A DNA stretch of 64,000 nucleotides from DTU064 sp045588245 (GCA_045588245.1 JAZNDW010000041.1:48329-112328); one strand, 5' to 3'; positions 42,565 to 51,983 are shown, numbered from the stretch's first letter. A program made the numbers and translations. The notes: a model not told the origin generated them from the sequence alone.

Positions 42565-42861
42565 ATGGCAGAAAAGGTAAAAGGCAAGTACCTTATGTAT
42601 AAAGGCAAGCCTCTCGTACGCGAGGGCAACACCATATATTACGGCAATATGGACGATGATTACGTTCTCCTTTTCGTTATAATGACGACAAAGCAGGAAC
42701 TCGGACACGAGGTTCCCGATATGATCATCGTTCAGATTCTTTCCACAAAGGAAAACATGAAAATAGTCAAGCAGGACGTAAAAAAAGGCTTCTACGAAGC
42801 GTTTGATACGGGCGTTATCTGGCTTGAGCGTTACGTCGGCGCGGATAGCGAAGACAAATAA
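42565..42861 (+). CDS. Small conserved-looking protein, function unknown
   Basis: 98 residues, soluble, acidic C-terminus. Sequence begins AEKVKGKYLMYKGKPLVREGN and alternates strands and turns, ending in a helix (VKKGFYEAFDTGVIWLERYV). There is a near-consensus promoter, a strong site (CGGAGG, eight bases before the ATG) and a dedicated terminator, so this is a real, probably well-expressed gene. I do not recognise a named family. Confidence 0.75.
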   Translation: MAEKVKGKYLMYKGKPLVREGNTIYYGNMDDDYVLLFVIMTTKQELGHEVPDMIIVQILSTKENMKIVKQDVKKGFYEAFDTGVIWLERYVGADSEDK

Positions 42862-42867
42862 CGGCAT

Positions 42868-42912
42868 TATACGCTGTCGGCGTAAGTGAACTTTCGCCGA
42901 CGGCGTATTTTA
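42868..42912 (+). terminator. Terminator after the 98-residue protein gene
   Basis: ATACGCTGTCGGCG...CGCCGACGGCGTAT hairpin followed by TTTATTTT. Confidence 0.8.
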
Positions 42913-42935
42913 TTTTCCGAAAGGAGATACATACA

Positions 42936-44192
42936 GTGAATAATAAAAAATGGTTTATAACGGTAGCGTTTATACTCGTGCTGATACTTCTCGTTTCCTG
43001 CACCGCAGTCAAAGACGGCACGGAAACGGACGCTGATATCGGCTCGGATGCCGCTGATACGACGGGGAGTATATACACTGACGATGCGGTCGACACCGAC
43101 GACGCGCTTGATGCGGACGTGACGGTCGATGACGATGTAACGTCTGAGAAGACGGACGATAACGAAACTTCGTCAACGGAGAGAGAAACCGAAACAGAAA
43201 CCGAAACAGAAACCGAACCGGCGGTGACAGAGCCCGAATACACAAATCCCTTAACGGGGCTTGCGTCCGAATATGATCTGTCCGATAAACGTCCCGTTGC
43301 GATAATGATAAATAATCTGCAAAAGGCGTGCCCGCAGGCGGGTGTGTCCGATGCGGAGGTAATGTACGAAATACTCGCCGAGGGCGGCATCACGCGGCTT
43401 ATGATGTTTGTGACCGAATATGAAAAGCTCGGCGTCGTCGGCGCGGTGCGCTCGTCGCGTCACTATTATCTGAATTTTGTACGTGATTTTGATGCAATAT
43501 ACGTTCATGCAGGCGCGAGCGAAATGGCGTATTCCGCCATTGACGAGCGCAATTTTGCGAACCTTGACGGTGTTCGTATGTATCTTGGCTCCATGTTCTA
43601 CCGCGATAAATGGCGTAAGGAAAACATGGGCACCGAGCACTCTCTGATGACGACGGGCGAAGGCATCGTCAGCGGCATAAAGCAGAAAAAGTACCGCACC
43701 ACGCACACGGATTCTTACGAAGATCCGCTGTCTTTCGTTGATTACGGCACGCGCCTTGATCTTGACGGCGGCGCGGCGACGCACGTTATGCTCAAATATC
43801 ACAAGACTAATATCGTGGACTTCGCTTATGACGCGGAAAGCGACACGTATCTTCGCTATCAGTTCGACGGCGTACCGCACATAGACGAAAATAACGGCGA
43901 ACAGCTTCGCTTCGATAACGTCATCATCCTTTTGACCGATATGTGGGTCATCCCGAACGACTACTATAATCATCTTGAGGTCATCACAACGGGAAAGGGA
44001 GACGGATACTTTATCGCGGGCGGTAAATACATACCGATCGTATGGTCCCGCAGTACGGACGATTCGCAGCTGAAGCTGACGGATACGGATGGCAACGAGA
44101 TCGAGCTCAACCGCGGCAAGACGTTCGTTTCCGTTTTCGATAAGGATTCAAACTATAAAATCGAGGGAAAAGAATATTCGCCGAACGACTGA
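42936..44192 (+). CDS. DUF3048 (YerB-like) lipoprotein
   Basis: 418 residues starting at GTG 42936 (AAAGGAG nine bases upstream). A lipoprotein signal ends at the lipobox LLVSC, so it is anchored outside. An Asp/Thr/Glu-rich linker (about 25-95, with TE repeats) leads to the DUF3048 domain, with NPLTGLASEYDLSDKRPVAI, GGITRLMMFVTE, VGAVRSSRHYYLNFVRDFDAIYVHAGAS and the C-terminal DUF3048_C part ending in GKTFVSVFDKDS. The family (YerB in Bacillus) is exported and of unknown biochemical role. Confidence 0.92.
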   Translation: MNNKKWFITVAFILVLILLVSCTAVKDGTETDADIGSDAADTTGSIYTDDAVDTDDALDADVTVDDDVTSEKTDDNETSSTERETETETETETEPAVTEPEYTNPLTGLASEYDLSDKRPVAIMINNLQKACPQAGVSDAEVMYEILAEGGITRLMMFVTEYEKLGVVGAVRSSRHYYLNFVRDFDAIYVHAGASEMAYSAIDERNFANLDGVRMYLGSMFYRDKWRKENMGTEHSLMTTGEGIVSGIKQKKYRTTHTDSYEDPLSFVDYGTRLDLDGGAATHVMLKYHKTNIVDFAYDAESDTYLRYQFDGVPHIDENNGEQLRFDNVIILLTDMWVIPNDYYNHLEVITTGKGDGYFIAGGKYIPIVWSRSTDDSQLKLTDTDGNEIELNRGKTFVSVFDKDSNYKIEGKEYSPND

Positions 44193-44211
44193 ATACCGTA
44201 TAAATCAACAA

Positions 44212-44251
44212 ATCAAAAAGCTCACCTTCATAAACAGGTGAGCTTTTTTGC
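44212..44251 (+). terminator. Terminator after the DUF3048 gene
   Basis: AAAAAGCTCACCT-TCATAAAC-AGGTGAGCTTTTTTG. Confidence 0.85.
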
Positions 44252-44307
44252 CGAGTGAATTAATATCCGCTGAATTGTGTTGTATTTGAAAAAATATTCG
44301 ATATGTA

Positions 44308-44336
44308 TTGACAAATATTGGGGATTAGCGTATAAT
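44308..44336 (+). promoter_or_regulatory. Consensus promoter of the CoA ligase/ACT operon
   Basis: TTGACA (44308-44313), exactly 17 bases, TATAAT (44331-44336). Confidence 0.85.
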
Positions 44337-44380
44337 TCTTCATATGAAATTTCCCGTTTTGAACGGAAGGAGATATAGAT

Positions 44381-45688
44381 ATGCCTAAATATTATCAGCC
44401 TTCAGTTGAATGTGCGACGCGCGAAGAAATGCTCGCCATTCAAAACGAAAAGCTCGTAAAACAGGTGAAGCACGTTTATGAAAACGTAAAATACTACCGT
44501 GATTTAATGGATAAAAAGGGTGTTACCCCCGATGATATTAAGTCTGTTGACGATCTATATAAGCTTCCTTTCCTCACGAAGGCGGACCTTCGTGATGCAT
44601 ATCCCTACGGACTGCTCGGAACGGATCTTAAAAACTGCGTTCGCATTCAGTCCACAAGCGGCACGACAGGCCGCCGCGTCGTTGCTTTTTATACGCAAAA
44701 GGATATTGACCTTTGGGAAGATTGCTGCGCCAGAGCGATCGTTGCCGTAGGCGGAACGAACGGGGACGTTTGCCAGGTCGCATACGGATACGGTCTCTTC
44801 ACAGGCGGCCCCGGACTTAACGGCGGCTCACACAAGGTAGGCTGTCTTACACTCCCGATGTCATCGGGCAACACAGAGCGTCAGATCCAATTCATGCAGG
44901 ATCTTCATTCAACCATCATCTGCTGCACACCCTCTTATGCCGCATACATCGGCGAAACGCTGAAGGAAATGGGACTCACTCCCGACGATATCGACCTTAA
45001 AGCAGGCATTTTCGGCGCTGAACCGTGGACGGAAGAAATGCGACGCGACATCGAAAAGTCACTCGGCATCAAGGCGTATGACATTTACGGTCTTACCGAG
45101 ACCTCCGGCCCCGGCGTTTCCTTCGAATGCGAAGAGCAGACCGGTATGCACATTAACGAAGACCATTTCTTGGCTGAGATCATCGATCCCGAAACGGGCG
45201 AGGTGCTCCCCGAAGGCTCCAAAGGCGAGCTCGTATTCACGAGCCTTGATAAGGAAGCGTTCCCGCTTCTCCGCTACCGCACCAGAGATATCTGCGTTCT
45301 TTCAAGAAAGAAGTGCTCCTGCGGACGTACGCTTATCAAGATGTCAAAGCCCATGGGAAGAAGCGACGATATGCTTATCATCCGCGGCGTAAACGTATTC
45401 CCGTCGCAGATCGAAACGGTTCTTCTGAAGGAAGGCTATTCCGCTAACTACTTGATAGAGGTTGACAGAGAACACAACACCGACACACTCGACGTTTACG
45501 TTGAACTGACGCCCGAACAGTTCTCCGACACTGTCAAGGGGTTGTCCGCAAAGGAAAAGGCTCTTGCGAACGCGATCAAAACGATGCTCGGAATCAATCC
45601 GAAGGTGCATCTCGTAGCGCCGAAGTCCATCACGAGAAGTGAGGGCAAGGCGGTCCGCGTTATCGACAGAAGAAAGCTTCACGACTGA
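44381..45688 (+). CDS. Phenylacetate-CoA ligase family (PaaK-like) adenylate-forming enzyme
   Basis: 435 residues, the usual length. ANL superfamily motifs: IQSTSGTTGRRVVAFYTQ (phosphate-binding loop), YDIYGLTETSGPGVSFEC, LLRYRTRDICVLSRKKCSCGRTLIKMSKPMGRSDDMLIIRGVNVFPSQIE and the C-terminal lid lysine region ITRSEGKAVRVIDRRK. It activates an aryl acid to its CoA thioester through an acyl-AMP. In anaerobic Clostridia this gene is usually paired with an ACT-domain protein, as here (28-base gap), and with indolepyruvate oxidoreductase, which is not in the window. GGAAGGAG precedes the ATG. Confidence 0.93.
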   Translation: MPKYYQPSVECATREEMLAIQNEKLVKQVKHVYENVKYYRDLMDKKGVTPDDIKSVDDLYKLPFLTKADLRDAYPYGLLGTDLKNCVRIQSTSGTTGRRVVAFYTQKDIDLWEDCCARAIVAVGGTNGDVCQVAYGYGLFTGGPGLNGGSHKVGCLTLPMSSGNTERQIQFMQDLHSTIICCTPSYAAYIGETLKEMGLTPDDIDLKAGIFGAEPWTEEMRRDIEKSLGIKAYDIYGLTETSGPGVSFECEEQTGMHINEDHFLAEIIDPETGEVLPEGSKGELVFTSLDKEAFPLLRYRTRDICVLSRKKCSCGRTLIKMSKPMGRSDDMLIIRGVNVFPSQIETVLLKEGYSANYLIEVDREHNTDTLDVYVELTPEQFSDTVKGLSAKEKALANAIKTMLGINPKVHLVAPKSITRSEGKAVRVIDRRKLHD

Positions 45689-45715
45689 TTTATAAATATA
45701 TAAAGGAGAGAAGAC

Positions 45716-46138
45716 ATGAGCGTTAAACAGATTTCGGTTTTTATTGAAAACAAGAAGGGTAAGCTGGCTGATGCAACGAGATACATCGCCGACCATAATA
45801 TCAATCTGCGTGCCCTCTCCATCGCCGACACACAGGACTTCGGCATCCTCCGCATCATCTGCGACGATCCTAAGGCTGCGAACGAGGCACTGCAGGCGGG
45901 CGGATATATCACGACCGTGACGGATGTTCTTGCTGCCGCTATCTCAGATAAGCCCGGAAGCCTCGCCTCGATCCTCGAGGTTCTTTCAGAGGCGAATGTA
46001 GTGGTAGAATACACGTACGCGTTCCTTTCGGCGAAAGCGGGTGCGTATATGATCTTCCGTGTTGACGACAATCAGAGTGCTGCCGCGGCACTTGCAGGTG
46101 CGGGTATCAAGACCGCAAACCAGGAAGATCTGTTCTGA
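45716..46138 (+). CDS. Tandem ACT-domain protein
   Basis: 140 residues forming two ACT domains: VKQISVFIENKKGKLADATRYIADHNINLRAL and a second starting near residue 72 (SDKPGSLASILEVLSEANVVVEYTYAF). ACT domains bind amino acids; stand-alone tandem ACT proteins next to PaaK-type ligases are thought to sense aromatic or branched-chain amino acids. AAAGGAGAG precedes the ATG and the gene is co-transcribed with the CoA ligase. Confidence 0.92.
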   Translation: MSVKQISVFIENKKGKLADATRYIADHNINLRALSIADTQDFGILRIICDDPKAANEALQAGGYITTVTDVLAAAISDKPGSLASILEVLSEANVVVEYTYAFLSAKAGAYMIFRVDDNQSAAAALAGAGIKTANQEDLF

Positions 46139-46153
46139 TTTGATACAATAAAA

Positions 46154-46186
46154 GAAAAAGGCGCATCATAGGATGCGCCTTTCTTG
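46154..46186 (+). terminator. Terminator after the ACT gene
   Basis: AAAAAGGCGCATC-ATAG-GATGCGCCTTTCTTGATTTT. Confidence 0.85.
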
Positions 46187-46271
46187 ATTTTATTGGCGAT
46201 ATATGTTAAACTGAAATAAGAATAACGAGCTGTACCCGTTATCTATATAATATATAATGGAAAACGGATGT

Positions 46272-46856
46272 ATGAATAAAGAAAAAGACATATATATACA
46301 CATGAAAAAAATACACGTCGGCACACGCGGAATGAAAACGGCATTCACCGCGGTGATCTGCACGCTTTTATATATGTTGATCGACAGAAATCCGACGTTC
46401 GCCTGCATAGGCGTCGTCTTTGGCACGGGAACGGACATGAGTTCCTCGTGGCTTAACGGAGGCAACCGTCTGTTTGGCACCGTATTCGGCGGATTTGTCG
46501 GGATGGGACTGTTCAGCTTATATATCCGTATTTATCCTGACGGCGGCATGCATCCGTTGATCTTGTTGTTTATTTTCATCGGAATGATACTTATGATACT
46601 TGCCTGCGTTGCGTTCCGTTGGCCGGGGGCGGTACAGCCGGGCGGCGTCATGCTCTGCATTATGCTTTTTAATCAGCCTGTCGAGTCATATATCAGCTAT
46701 TCGCTCAACAGAATACTCGACACGGCAATCGGCGTTGTGCTCGCGCTTGCCGTATGTTATCTTTTGCCGAAAGAGCGTATCGTCGCAATCATCAACCGCA
46801 TTAAAGGACGTAAAACGAATGAAGCGTCAACCGACGTAGAAAGAGGTAAAGAATGA
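46272..46856 (+). CDS. Aromatic-acid exporter-like (ArAE/FUSC) membrane protein
   Basis: About 194 residues with about five membrane segments. VGTRGMKTAFTAVICTLLYMLIDRNPTFACIGVVFGTGTDMSSSWLNGGNRLFGTVFGGFVG resembles the N-terminal half of the DUF939/ArAE family (half-size FUSC). Family members include aromatic-acid exporters. I prefer the ATG at 46272: an earlier ATG at 46257 overlaps a TATAAT-like -10 element and has no ribosome site. The 136-residue gene follows with a four-base overlap. Confidence 0.78.
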   Translation: MNKEKDIYIHMKKIHVGTRGMKTAFTAVICTLLYMLIDRNPTFACIGVVFGTGTDMSSSWLNGGNRLFGTVFGGFVGMGLFSLYIRIYPDGGMHPLILLFIFIGMILMILACVAFRWPGAVQPGGVMLCIMLFNQPVESYISYSLNRILDTAIGVVLALAVCYLLPKERIVAIINRIKGRKTNEASTDVERGKE

Positions 46857-47263
46857 AGATCATAGTATGCTTGGATGACCGCGACGGTATGATGTTCAAC
46901 GGACGCAGGCAGAGCATGGATCGCGCCGTGCGCGAGGACGTGCTCACGCTGACGGGAAAGTCGCGCCTTTATATGAATGAATATTCCCGCCGACAATTCA
47001 CGGAAGCAGCTCGGAATATCGTCATTGACGATGCGTTTCTTTTCTTGGCGGATGACGGTGACTATTGCTTTATCGAAGACGTTGATGTTTCTGACTTTAT
47101 CGACGTTATAGATACTGTAGTTGTATACCGCTGGGGGCGCGTTTATCCGTCGGATATGAGATTTCCGACAGCGGCATTCAAAGGACGCTGGCGCCTCTTC
47201 TCGCAAAGTGAATTTGCAGGCAGCTCACATAAAAAGATCACACGGGAGATATATAGCTTATGA
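46853..47263 (+). CDS. Conserved-looking 136-residue protein of unknown function
   Basis: 136 residues, soluble, no membrane segment. MKIIVCLDDRDGMMFNGRRQSMDRAVREDVL, then RLYMNEYSRRQF, DDAFLFLADDGDYCFIEDVD and VVVYRWGRVYPSDMRFP. I believe such proteins recur in Clostridia, sometimes misleadingly labelled ribonuclease Z, but I see no metal-binding HxHxDH motif. It overlaps the upstream and downstream genes by four bases each, so the trio is translated as a unit; the partner genes are a membrane protein and an exported nuclease. Function not recognised. Confidence 0.7.
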   Translation: MKIIVCLDDRDGMMFNGRRQSMDRAVREDVLTLTGKSRLYMNEYSRRQFTEAARNIVIDDAFLFLADDGDYCFIEDVDVSDFIDVIDTVVVYRWGRVYPSDMRFPTAAFKGRWRLFSQSEFAGSSHKKITREIYSL

Positions 47264-48189
47264 GTGCAAAAAAACGTAAAGCAAGCGGCTCGCGCCATGA
47301 CGTTCCCATAATGGGGATACTGTTTTTGGTGTTTTTGGTTCTTTTCTTCTGCCGCACTTTTATTCTTGATTACATAGAAAATAACGTTGGTAACAACGTA
47401 AATAATATATCACTTGACGAGGTGCCGGAGTTTTCGGGTGAGCCGTACGTCGCCGTTAACGGAAACAAACCGAGCTTCACGGAAGACGAGCTCGTTACCG
47501 AATCCTACGAATCGTACGCGGAGCTTGACGGACTCGGCAGATGCGGCGTGACCGTTGCGTGCGTCGGCGTTGACATTATGCCGACTGAGGAGCGAGGCTC
47601 GATCGGACAGGTCAAGCCGACGGGCTGGCATACGGTGAAATACGACTTCGTGGACGGAAAATATTTATATAACCGTTGCCACTTGATAGGATTCCAGCTC
47701 ACGGGCGAGAACGCGAACGTAAAAAATCTCATCACGGGAACAAGATACATGAACGTTGACGGTATGCTTCCGTTTGAGAATATGGTTGCCGACTACGTAA
47801 AGGAAACCGAAAACCACGTCATGTACCGCGTGACGCCCATATTCCGCGGCAGCGAGCTTGTCGCACGCGGCGTTTTGATGGAGGCATACTCAGTTGAAGA
47901 CGGAGGCGAGGGCGTAAGCTTCTGCGTGTACGTATATAACGTACAGCCCGGAGTCATCATCGATTATGCGACGGGAGAGAGCCGTCTTGACGATTCGGAT
48001 TCGGGCGAATCAGAGGATACGGAAGCTGCCGGTACATTGTATATACTCAACAAAAGCTCGATGAAATTCCACAGCGAGTCATGCTCGCAGACAGCAACGA
48101 TAAAAGCGGAAAACAAAGAAGAATTCAGAGGCGACAGACAAGAGCTGATTGAAAACGGATATTCGCCCTGCGGATTCTGCAATCCGTGA
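47260..48189 (+). CDS. EndA-like DNA/RNA non-specific endonuclease, membrane-anchored
   Basis: 309 residues. A basic start and one membrane segment (about 18-38) lead to a beta-beta-alpha-metal nuclease domain: WHTVKYDFVDGKYLYNRCHLIGFQLTGENANVKNLITGTRYMN, with NRCHLIGFQL as the DRGH-type active site (His as the general base), as in Streptococcus EndA. A C-terminal module of about 50 residues, LNKSSMKFHSESCSQTA with ...YSPCGFCNP, is a Cys-rich end also found on other DNA-uptake proteins. It should cut DNA outside the membrane. It is the last of three overlapping genes. Confidence 0.88.
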   Translation: MSAKKRKASGSRHDVPIMGILFLVFLVLFFCRTFILDYIENNVGNNVNNISLDEVPEFSGEPYVAVNGNKPSFTEDELVTESYESYAELDGLGRCGVTVACVGVDIMPTEERGSIGQVKPTGWHTVKYDFVDGKYLYNRCHLIGFQLTGENANVKNLITGTRYMNVDGMLPFENMVADYVKETENHVMYRVTPIFRGSELVARGVLMEAYSVEDGGEGVSFCVYVYNVQPGVIIDYATGESRLDDSDSGESEDTEAAGTLYILNKSSMKFHSESCSQTATIKAENKEEFRGDRQELIENGYSPCGFCNP

Positions 48190-48202
48190 ACCAAATTTCA
48201 AA

Positions 48203-48241
48203 TAAAAAGCTTCGGCATTTTGTGCCGAAGCTTTTTTGCTT
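48203..48241. terminator. Bidirectional terminator between nuclease and ABC genes
   Basis: AAAAAGCTTCGGCA-TTT-TGCCGAAGCTTTTTTG between convergent genes. Confidence 0.85.
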
Positions 48242-48250
48242 TTGTGAGCG

Positions 48251-50188
48251 TCAGGTTGCAAATCCTGCAAACTGTGTCTGATAAAGATTATAATATTCTC
48301 CGCCATGTGCAAGCAATTCTTCGTGATTGCCTGACTCGGCTACCTGACCGTTTTTGATAACGAGGATGCAGTCGGCATCGCGTATCGTGGAAAGACGGTG
48401 CGCGATGATGAGCGATGTTCTGCCCTTCATCAGATTGAGCATTGCCTCCTGAATGTGCATTTCGGTTCGTGTGTCAACGCTTGATGTTGCCTCATCGAGA
48501 ATGAGGATCTTCGGATTTGCAAGGACGGCACGAGCAATGGAGAGAAGCTGACGCTGTCCCTGGCTGATGTTTGAACCCGATTCGGAGAGCTGTGTGTTGT
48601 AGCCCTCGGGCAGACGGGAAACGAATCTGTGTGCGTTTGACGTCATTGCCGCGGCTTTGATCTCATCGTCTGTGGCGTCAAGTCTGCCGTAGCGGATGTT
48701 GTTGCCTATTGTGTCGGAGAAGAGGACGGTATCCTGCAAAACGATCGCGATCGAAGAGCGAAGCGTATTCTTCGGAATGTCGTATAGGTCAACACCGTCC
48801 ACGGTGATAGAACCGCCGTCGATGTCGTAAAAGCGCGTCAGCAGGTTAACGATCGTCGTTTTGCCCGAGCCCGTGGCGCCGACAATGGCGATCTTTTGCC
48901 CCGCTTTGACGGAGAAATTGAGATTTTTAAGAACGGGCTCGCCTTCTTTATAGGAGAAATCGACGTTTGAAAATTCGAGGTTACCACAGATCTCGTCAAC
49001 GGTGATGTCGGAGGCGCCTTCGTCGGGCTCGCTTGGCGAATCGAGGATCGCAAAAACGCGCTCCGCACCTGCAATCGCCGTCAGAAGCGTTGCATACTGA
49101 TTTGCGATCTGTGAGATCGGCATGGAAAACTGTCGTGAATATTGAAGAATCGATTGAATATTACCGACGCTGAGCATACCTGTCAGGCAGAAATAACCGC
49201 CGAATGCCGCAACGAGCAGGTAATTGAGGTTGTTGACAACGTTCATGACCGGACCCATGATACCGCCCCAGACGTTTGCCTTGATGCTGCAGCGTCTGAA
49301 CTCTTCGCTCGTTTCGTTAAAGGTTTCGATAGCCATTTCTTCTTTACCGTATGCCATAACGGTTTTGAAGCCCGTGACCATTTCTTCGACCTGACCGTTA
49401 AGGCTGCCGAGGAGGACCTGGCGGCGAACGAAATACTTGCGCATTAGTTTTCCGAGCATAGCGGAAAGGAAGAAGGTCAAGGGGATCGTAGCCATCGAAA
49501 CGAAGATCATGACATGTGCATGACGGCAGTACCATATTATCATAACAAGCGAGCCGATGAGGGTGAGAACGCTTGAAATGAGAGATGTGATCGACGAGGA
49601 GATGGCGTTTGAAACGTTATCGACGTCGTTCGTCATGCGGCTCATGATGTCGCCGTGCTTGTGCGTATCTGTGTATTTGATCGGCAGGTACTCTATCTTG
49701 TTAAAGAGATCTCGGCGCAAGCTGTAAACGGTCCACTGTGACAAACGCGCCGAAACGAGCGATTGTATGAACTGTAACAGGCAGTTGAGTAGGAAGATGG
49801 CGCCCATTAATGTGAGCCAGCCGACAAGTCCGTCAAAATCAACGGCGAGCTGTTTGTCGTTAATGGTGATACAGTTGATGACCTCACCCTGAATAGCGGG
49901 TGAGATGAGGCCGGTTGCCGTCGTCATCAACATGATTACGACGAGGATTATAAGCAGGTGCTTGCTTTTTCCGATATATCGGAGGAGCTTTATGATCGTT
50001 TCCTTTGCGTTCTTGGGTTTTTCGCGGATCATGCCTCCTCTGCCGGGAGGGCCTCCTCTGCCGGGACCGCCACGGTTCGCGGTAGCGCGGAGTTCATCCA
50101 TGGAAAGCTCTTTTTTCTCGGTACGGTAAAGCGATCTTTTTTTAGGTTCGTTTTCCGGAGGCGGCATATTGTTGCGTCTTTCTTCCAT
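48251..50188 (-). CDS. ABC exporter subunit with intact ATPase site (BmrD/LmrD type)
   Basis: 645 residues. A Gly/Pro/Arg-rich N-terminus (GGPGRGGPPGRGG) precedes six membrane segments and an ATPase domain with Walker A GATGSGKTT, signature SQGQRQLLSIARA, Walker B KILILDEATSSVD (catalytic Glu present) and H-loop IIAHRLSTIRDAD. It is the partner of the next gene upstream, whose site is degenerate, so the pair is a heterodimeric type IV multidrug-type exporter. The ATG overlaps the upstream stop (TAATG). A MarR gene heads the operon. Confidence 0.93.
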   Translation of the reverse strand: MEERRNNMPPPENEPKKRSLYRTEKKELSMDELRATANRGGPGRGGPPGRGGMIREKPKNAKETIIKLLRYIGKSKHLLIILVVIMLMTTATGLISPAIQGEVINCITINDKQLAVDFDGLVGWLTLMGAIFLLNCLLQFIQSLVSARLSQWTVYSLRRDLFNKIEYLPIKYTDTHKHGDIMSRMTNDVDNVSNAISSSITSLISSVLTLIGSLVMIIWYCRHAHVMIFVSMATIPLTFFLSAMLGKLMRKYFVRRQVLLGSLNGQVEEMVTGFKTVMAYGKEEMAIETFNETSEEFRRCSIKANVWGGIMGPVMNVVNNLNYLLVAAFGGYFCLTGMLSVGNIQSILQYSRQFSMPISQIANQYATLLTAIAGAERVFAILDSPSEPDEGASDITVDEICGNLEFSNVDFSYKEGEPVLKNLNFSVKAGQKIAIVGATGSGKTTIVNLLTRFYDIDGGSITVDGVDLYDIPKNTLRSSIAIVLQDTVLFSDTIGNNIRYGRLDATDDEIKAAAMTSNAHRFVSRLPEGYNTQLSESGSNISQGQRQLLSIARAVLANPKILILDEATSSVDTRTEMHIQEAMLNLMKGRTSLIIAHRLSTIRDADCILVIKNGQVAESGNHEELLAHGGEYYNLYQTQFAGFAT

Positions 50189-51957
50189 TATTCGTTACCC
50201 CCATCCGAGTTTTTCATTTGTGAATTGTAAATGTCACGATACGTCGCACTCGTTTTCATCAGCTCATCGTGCGGCGCAAAAGCGGTGATGGAGCCTTGCT
50301 CAAGCACCGCAATGCGATCGGCGTTTTTAACGCTGGCGATACGCTGTGCGATCATAATGACGGTAGTGTCACCGAGATTTTCACGAAGCGCATTCTGCAG
50401 CCGTGCCTCAGTTCCGAGGTCGAGAGCAGACGTAGAGTCGTCGAAAATGAGGATCTCGGGGCGGCGAACGATGGCGCGTGCGATAGACATTCTCTGTTTC
50501 TGACCGCCCGAGAGGGATGCACCCTTTTCGGAAACCATCGTTTCGTAGTCATCGTTGAAGCCCATGATGAACTCGTCAGCCTGCGCGATCTTCGCCGCGC
50601 GGATAACTTCCTCGTCGGTGGCATCTTCGTTGCCCCAACGGATGTTATCGGCGATGGTGCCGGAGAAGAGCTCGGATTTTTGTAAAACGAAACCGATCTT
50701 TGCGCGGAGCGCGTGCAGGTCATAGTCGCGGACGTTGACGCCGTCAACGAGGACTTCGCCTTCGCTCGCGTCGTAGAAACGAGGCAGGAGCGAAACGAGC
50801 GACGATTTGCCCGATCCGGTAGCACCGATGATGGCAACGGTCTCGCCGCGCTTGACGGTCATATTAATGCCCGCAAGCACGTAGTCACCCTGTGCGCCGG
50901 GATAGCGGAAACAAACGTTACGTAGCTCAATGGCATTGACGTCGGAGGTGTTGCCCTCCGAGCCTGCATAATCGCCGCCGACGATAACGGGATCGGAATA
51001 AAGCACCTCGGTAACGCGGCCGGAGCTTGCCTTACCGCGTGCCAGCTGCTGGAACATCATGCTGACCATCATTATGGAGGAAAGTATCTGTGTGATGTAG
51101 CTTGCCGCTGCCATAACGTCACCTGCTGCAAATTCTGCAAGCGCGGAATTTGCGGCGGAAGCGTCAACGAGCTGTGCACCGATCCAATAAATAGCGATAA
51201 CGGACATGTTCATGACGATCGAGAGGGCGGGGAAAAGGTATGCCATCGTCTTGAATACGCGGAACGAGGTGTCGCGGTAGTCGGTATTTGCCGTGTCGAA
51301 ACGTCCGATTTCGTGTTCTTCTCTTGTATACGCCTTAACGACGCGTGCACCCGATACGTTCTCCTGAACGATCGCGTTAACACGGTCAAGCTTTGTCTGC
51401 ACCTTCAAAAACATCGGGTTAACGAGCTTGAGCATGACGATCACGCAGGCGATGATGAAGGGGAGTGCCACAAGTACGACAAAACCGAAACGCGCATTAA
51501 GTCGGAGAGTGAAGTAAATACCACCTATGAAAAAGATAGGGGCACGAACGAACATACGCAACAGCATGTTTGCGAGGTCCTGGAGCACGGTTACGTCATT
51601 TGTGAGTCTTGTGACGAGAGATCCTGTTGTGAATTTATCGGTTTGTTCTTCGGAAAGATACATGATCTTGCGGAACATATCCGTACGCAGATCGTTACCG
51701 AAGCCTTGCGCGGCAAGGCTTGCCGTCCACGCACAGAAGATGCCCATAAAGCCGCCGACGGCGGCGATGGCGAGCATTGTGAGCCCGATTTCAACGATAA
51801 CGGATTGATTGCCCTTGAGAACGCCTTCGTTTACGATATCTGCCATTTTTCGTGTCAGAAAAAGGTCTGCGATAACTTCGCCCATCATGAACAAAGGCGA
51901 GATCAGCGCGGGCAGCCAATACGGTTTGATATAGTCAAACAATTTCTTTTGTTTCAT
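50188..51957 (-). CDS. ABC exporter subunit with degenerate ATPase site (BmrC/LmrC type)
   Basis: 589 residues from the ATG at 51957 (AAAGG eight bases upstream; the in-frame ATG at 51972 lacks a site). Six membrane segments then an ATPase domain with Walker A GATGSGKSS and signature SLSGGQKQRMSIARA. Two catalytic residues differ from consensus: Walker B ends ILIFDDSTSALD with Asp for Glu, and the switch His is Gln in VIMIAQRIASV. Such pairs of one intact and one degenerate site are the rule in heterodimeric exporters such as BmrCD. Substrates are probably lipophilic drugs or peptides. Confidence 0.93.
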   Translation of the reverse strand: MKQKKLFDYIKPYWLPALISPLFMMGEVIADLFLTRKMADIVNEGVLKGNQSVIVEIGLTMLAIAAVGGFMGIFCAWTASLAAQGFGNDLRTDMFRKIMYLSEEQTDKFTTGSLVTRLTNDVTVLQDLANMLLRMFVRAPIFFIGGIYFTLRLNARFGFVVLVALPFIIACVIVMLKLVNPMFLKVQTKLDRVNAIVQENVSGARVVKAYTREEHEIGRFDTANTDYRDTSFRVFKTMAYLFPALSIVMNMSVIAIYWIGAQLVDASAANSALAEFAAGDVMAAASYITQILSSIMMVSMMFQQLARGKASSGRVTEVLYSDPVIVGGDYAGSEGNTSDVNAIELRNVCFRYPGAQGDYVLAGINMTVKRGETVAIIGATGSGKSSLVSLLPRFYDASEGEVLVDGVNVRDYDLHALRAKIGFVLQKSELFSGTIADNIRWGNEDATDEEVIRAAKIAQADEFIMGFNDDYETMVSEKGASLSGGQKQRMSIARAIVRRPEILIFDDSTSALDLGTEARLQNALRENLGDTTVIMIAQRIASVKNADRIAVLEQGSITAFAPHDELMKTSATYRDIYNSQMKNSDGGNE

Positions 51958-51983
51958 ATCTGAACCTTTCATAATATAGCGGA

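Noticed and set aside
46853..47263. Ribonuclease Z
   Set aside because: The protein lacks the HxHxDH metal motif and is much too short, so I left it as unknown.
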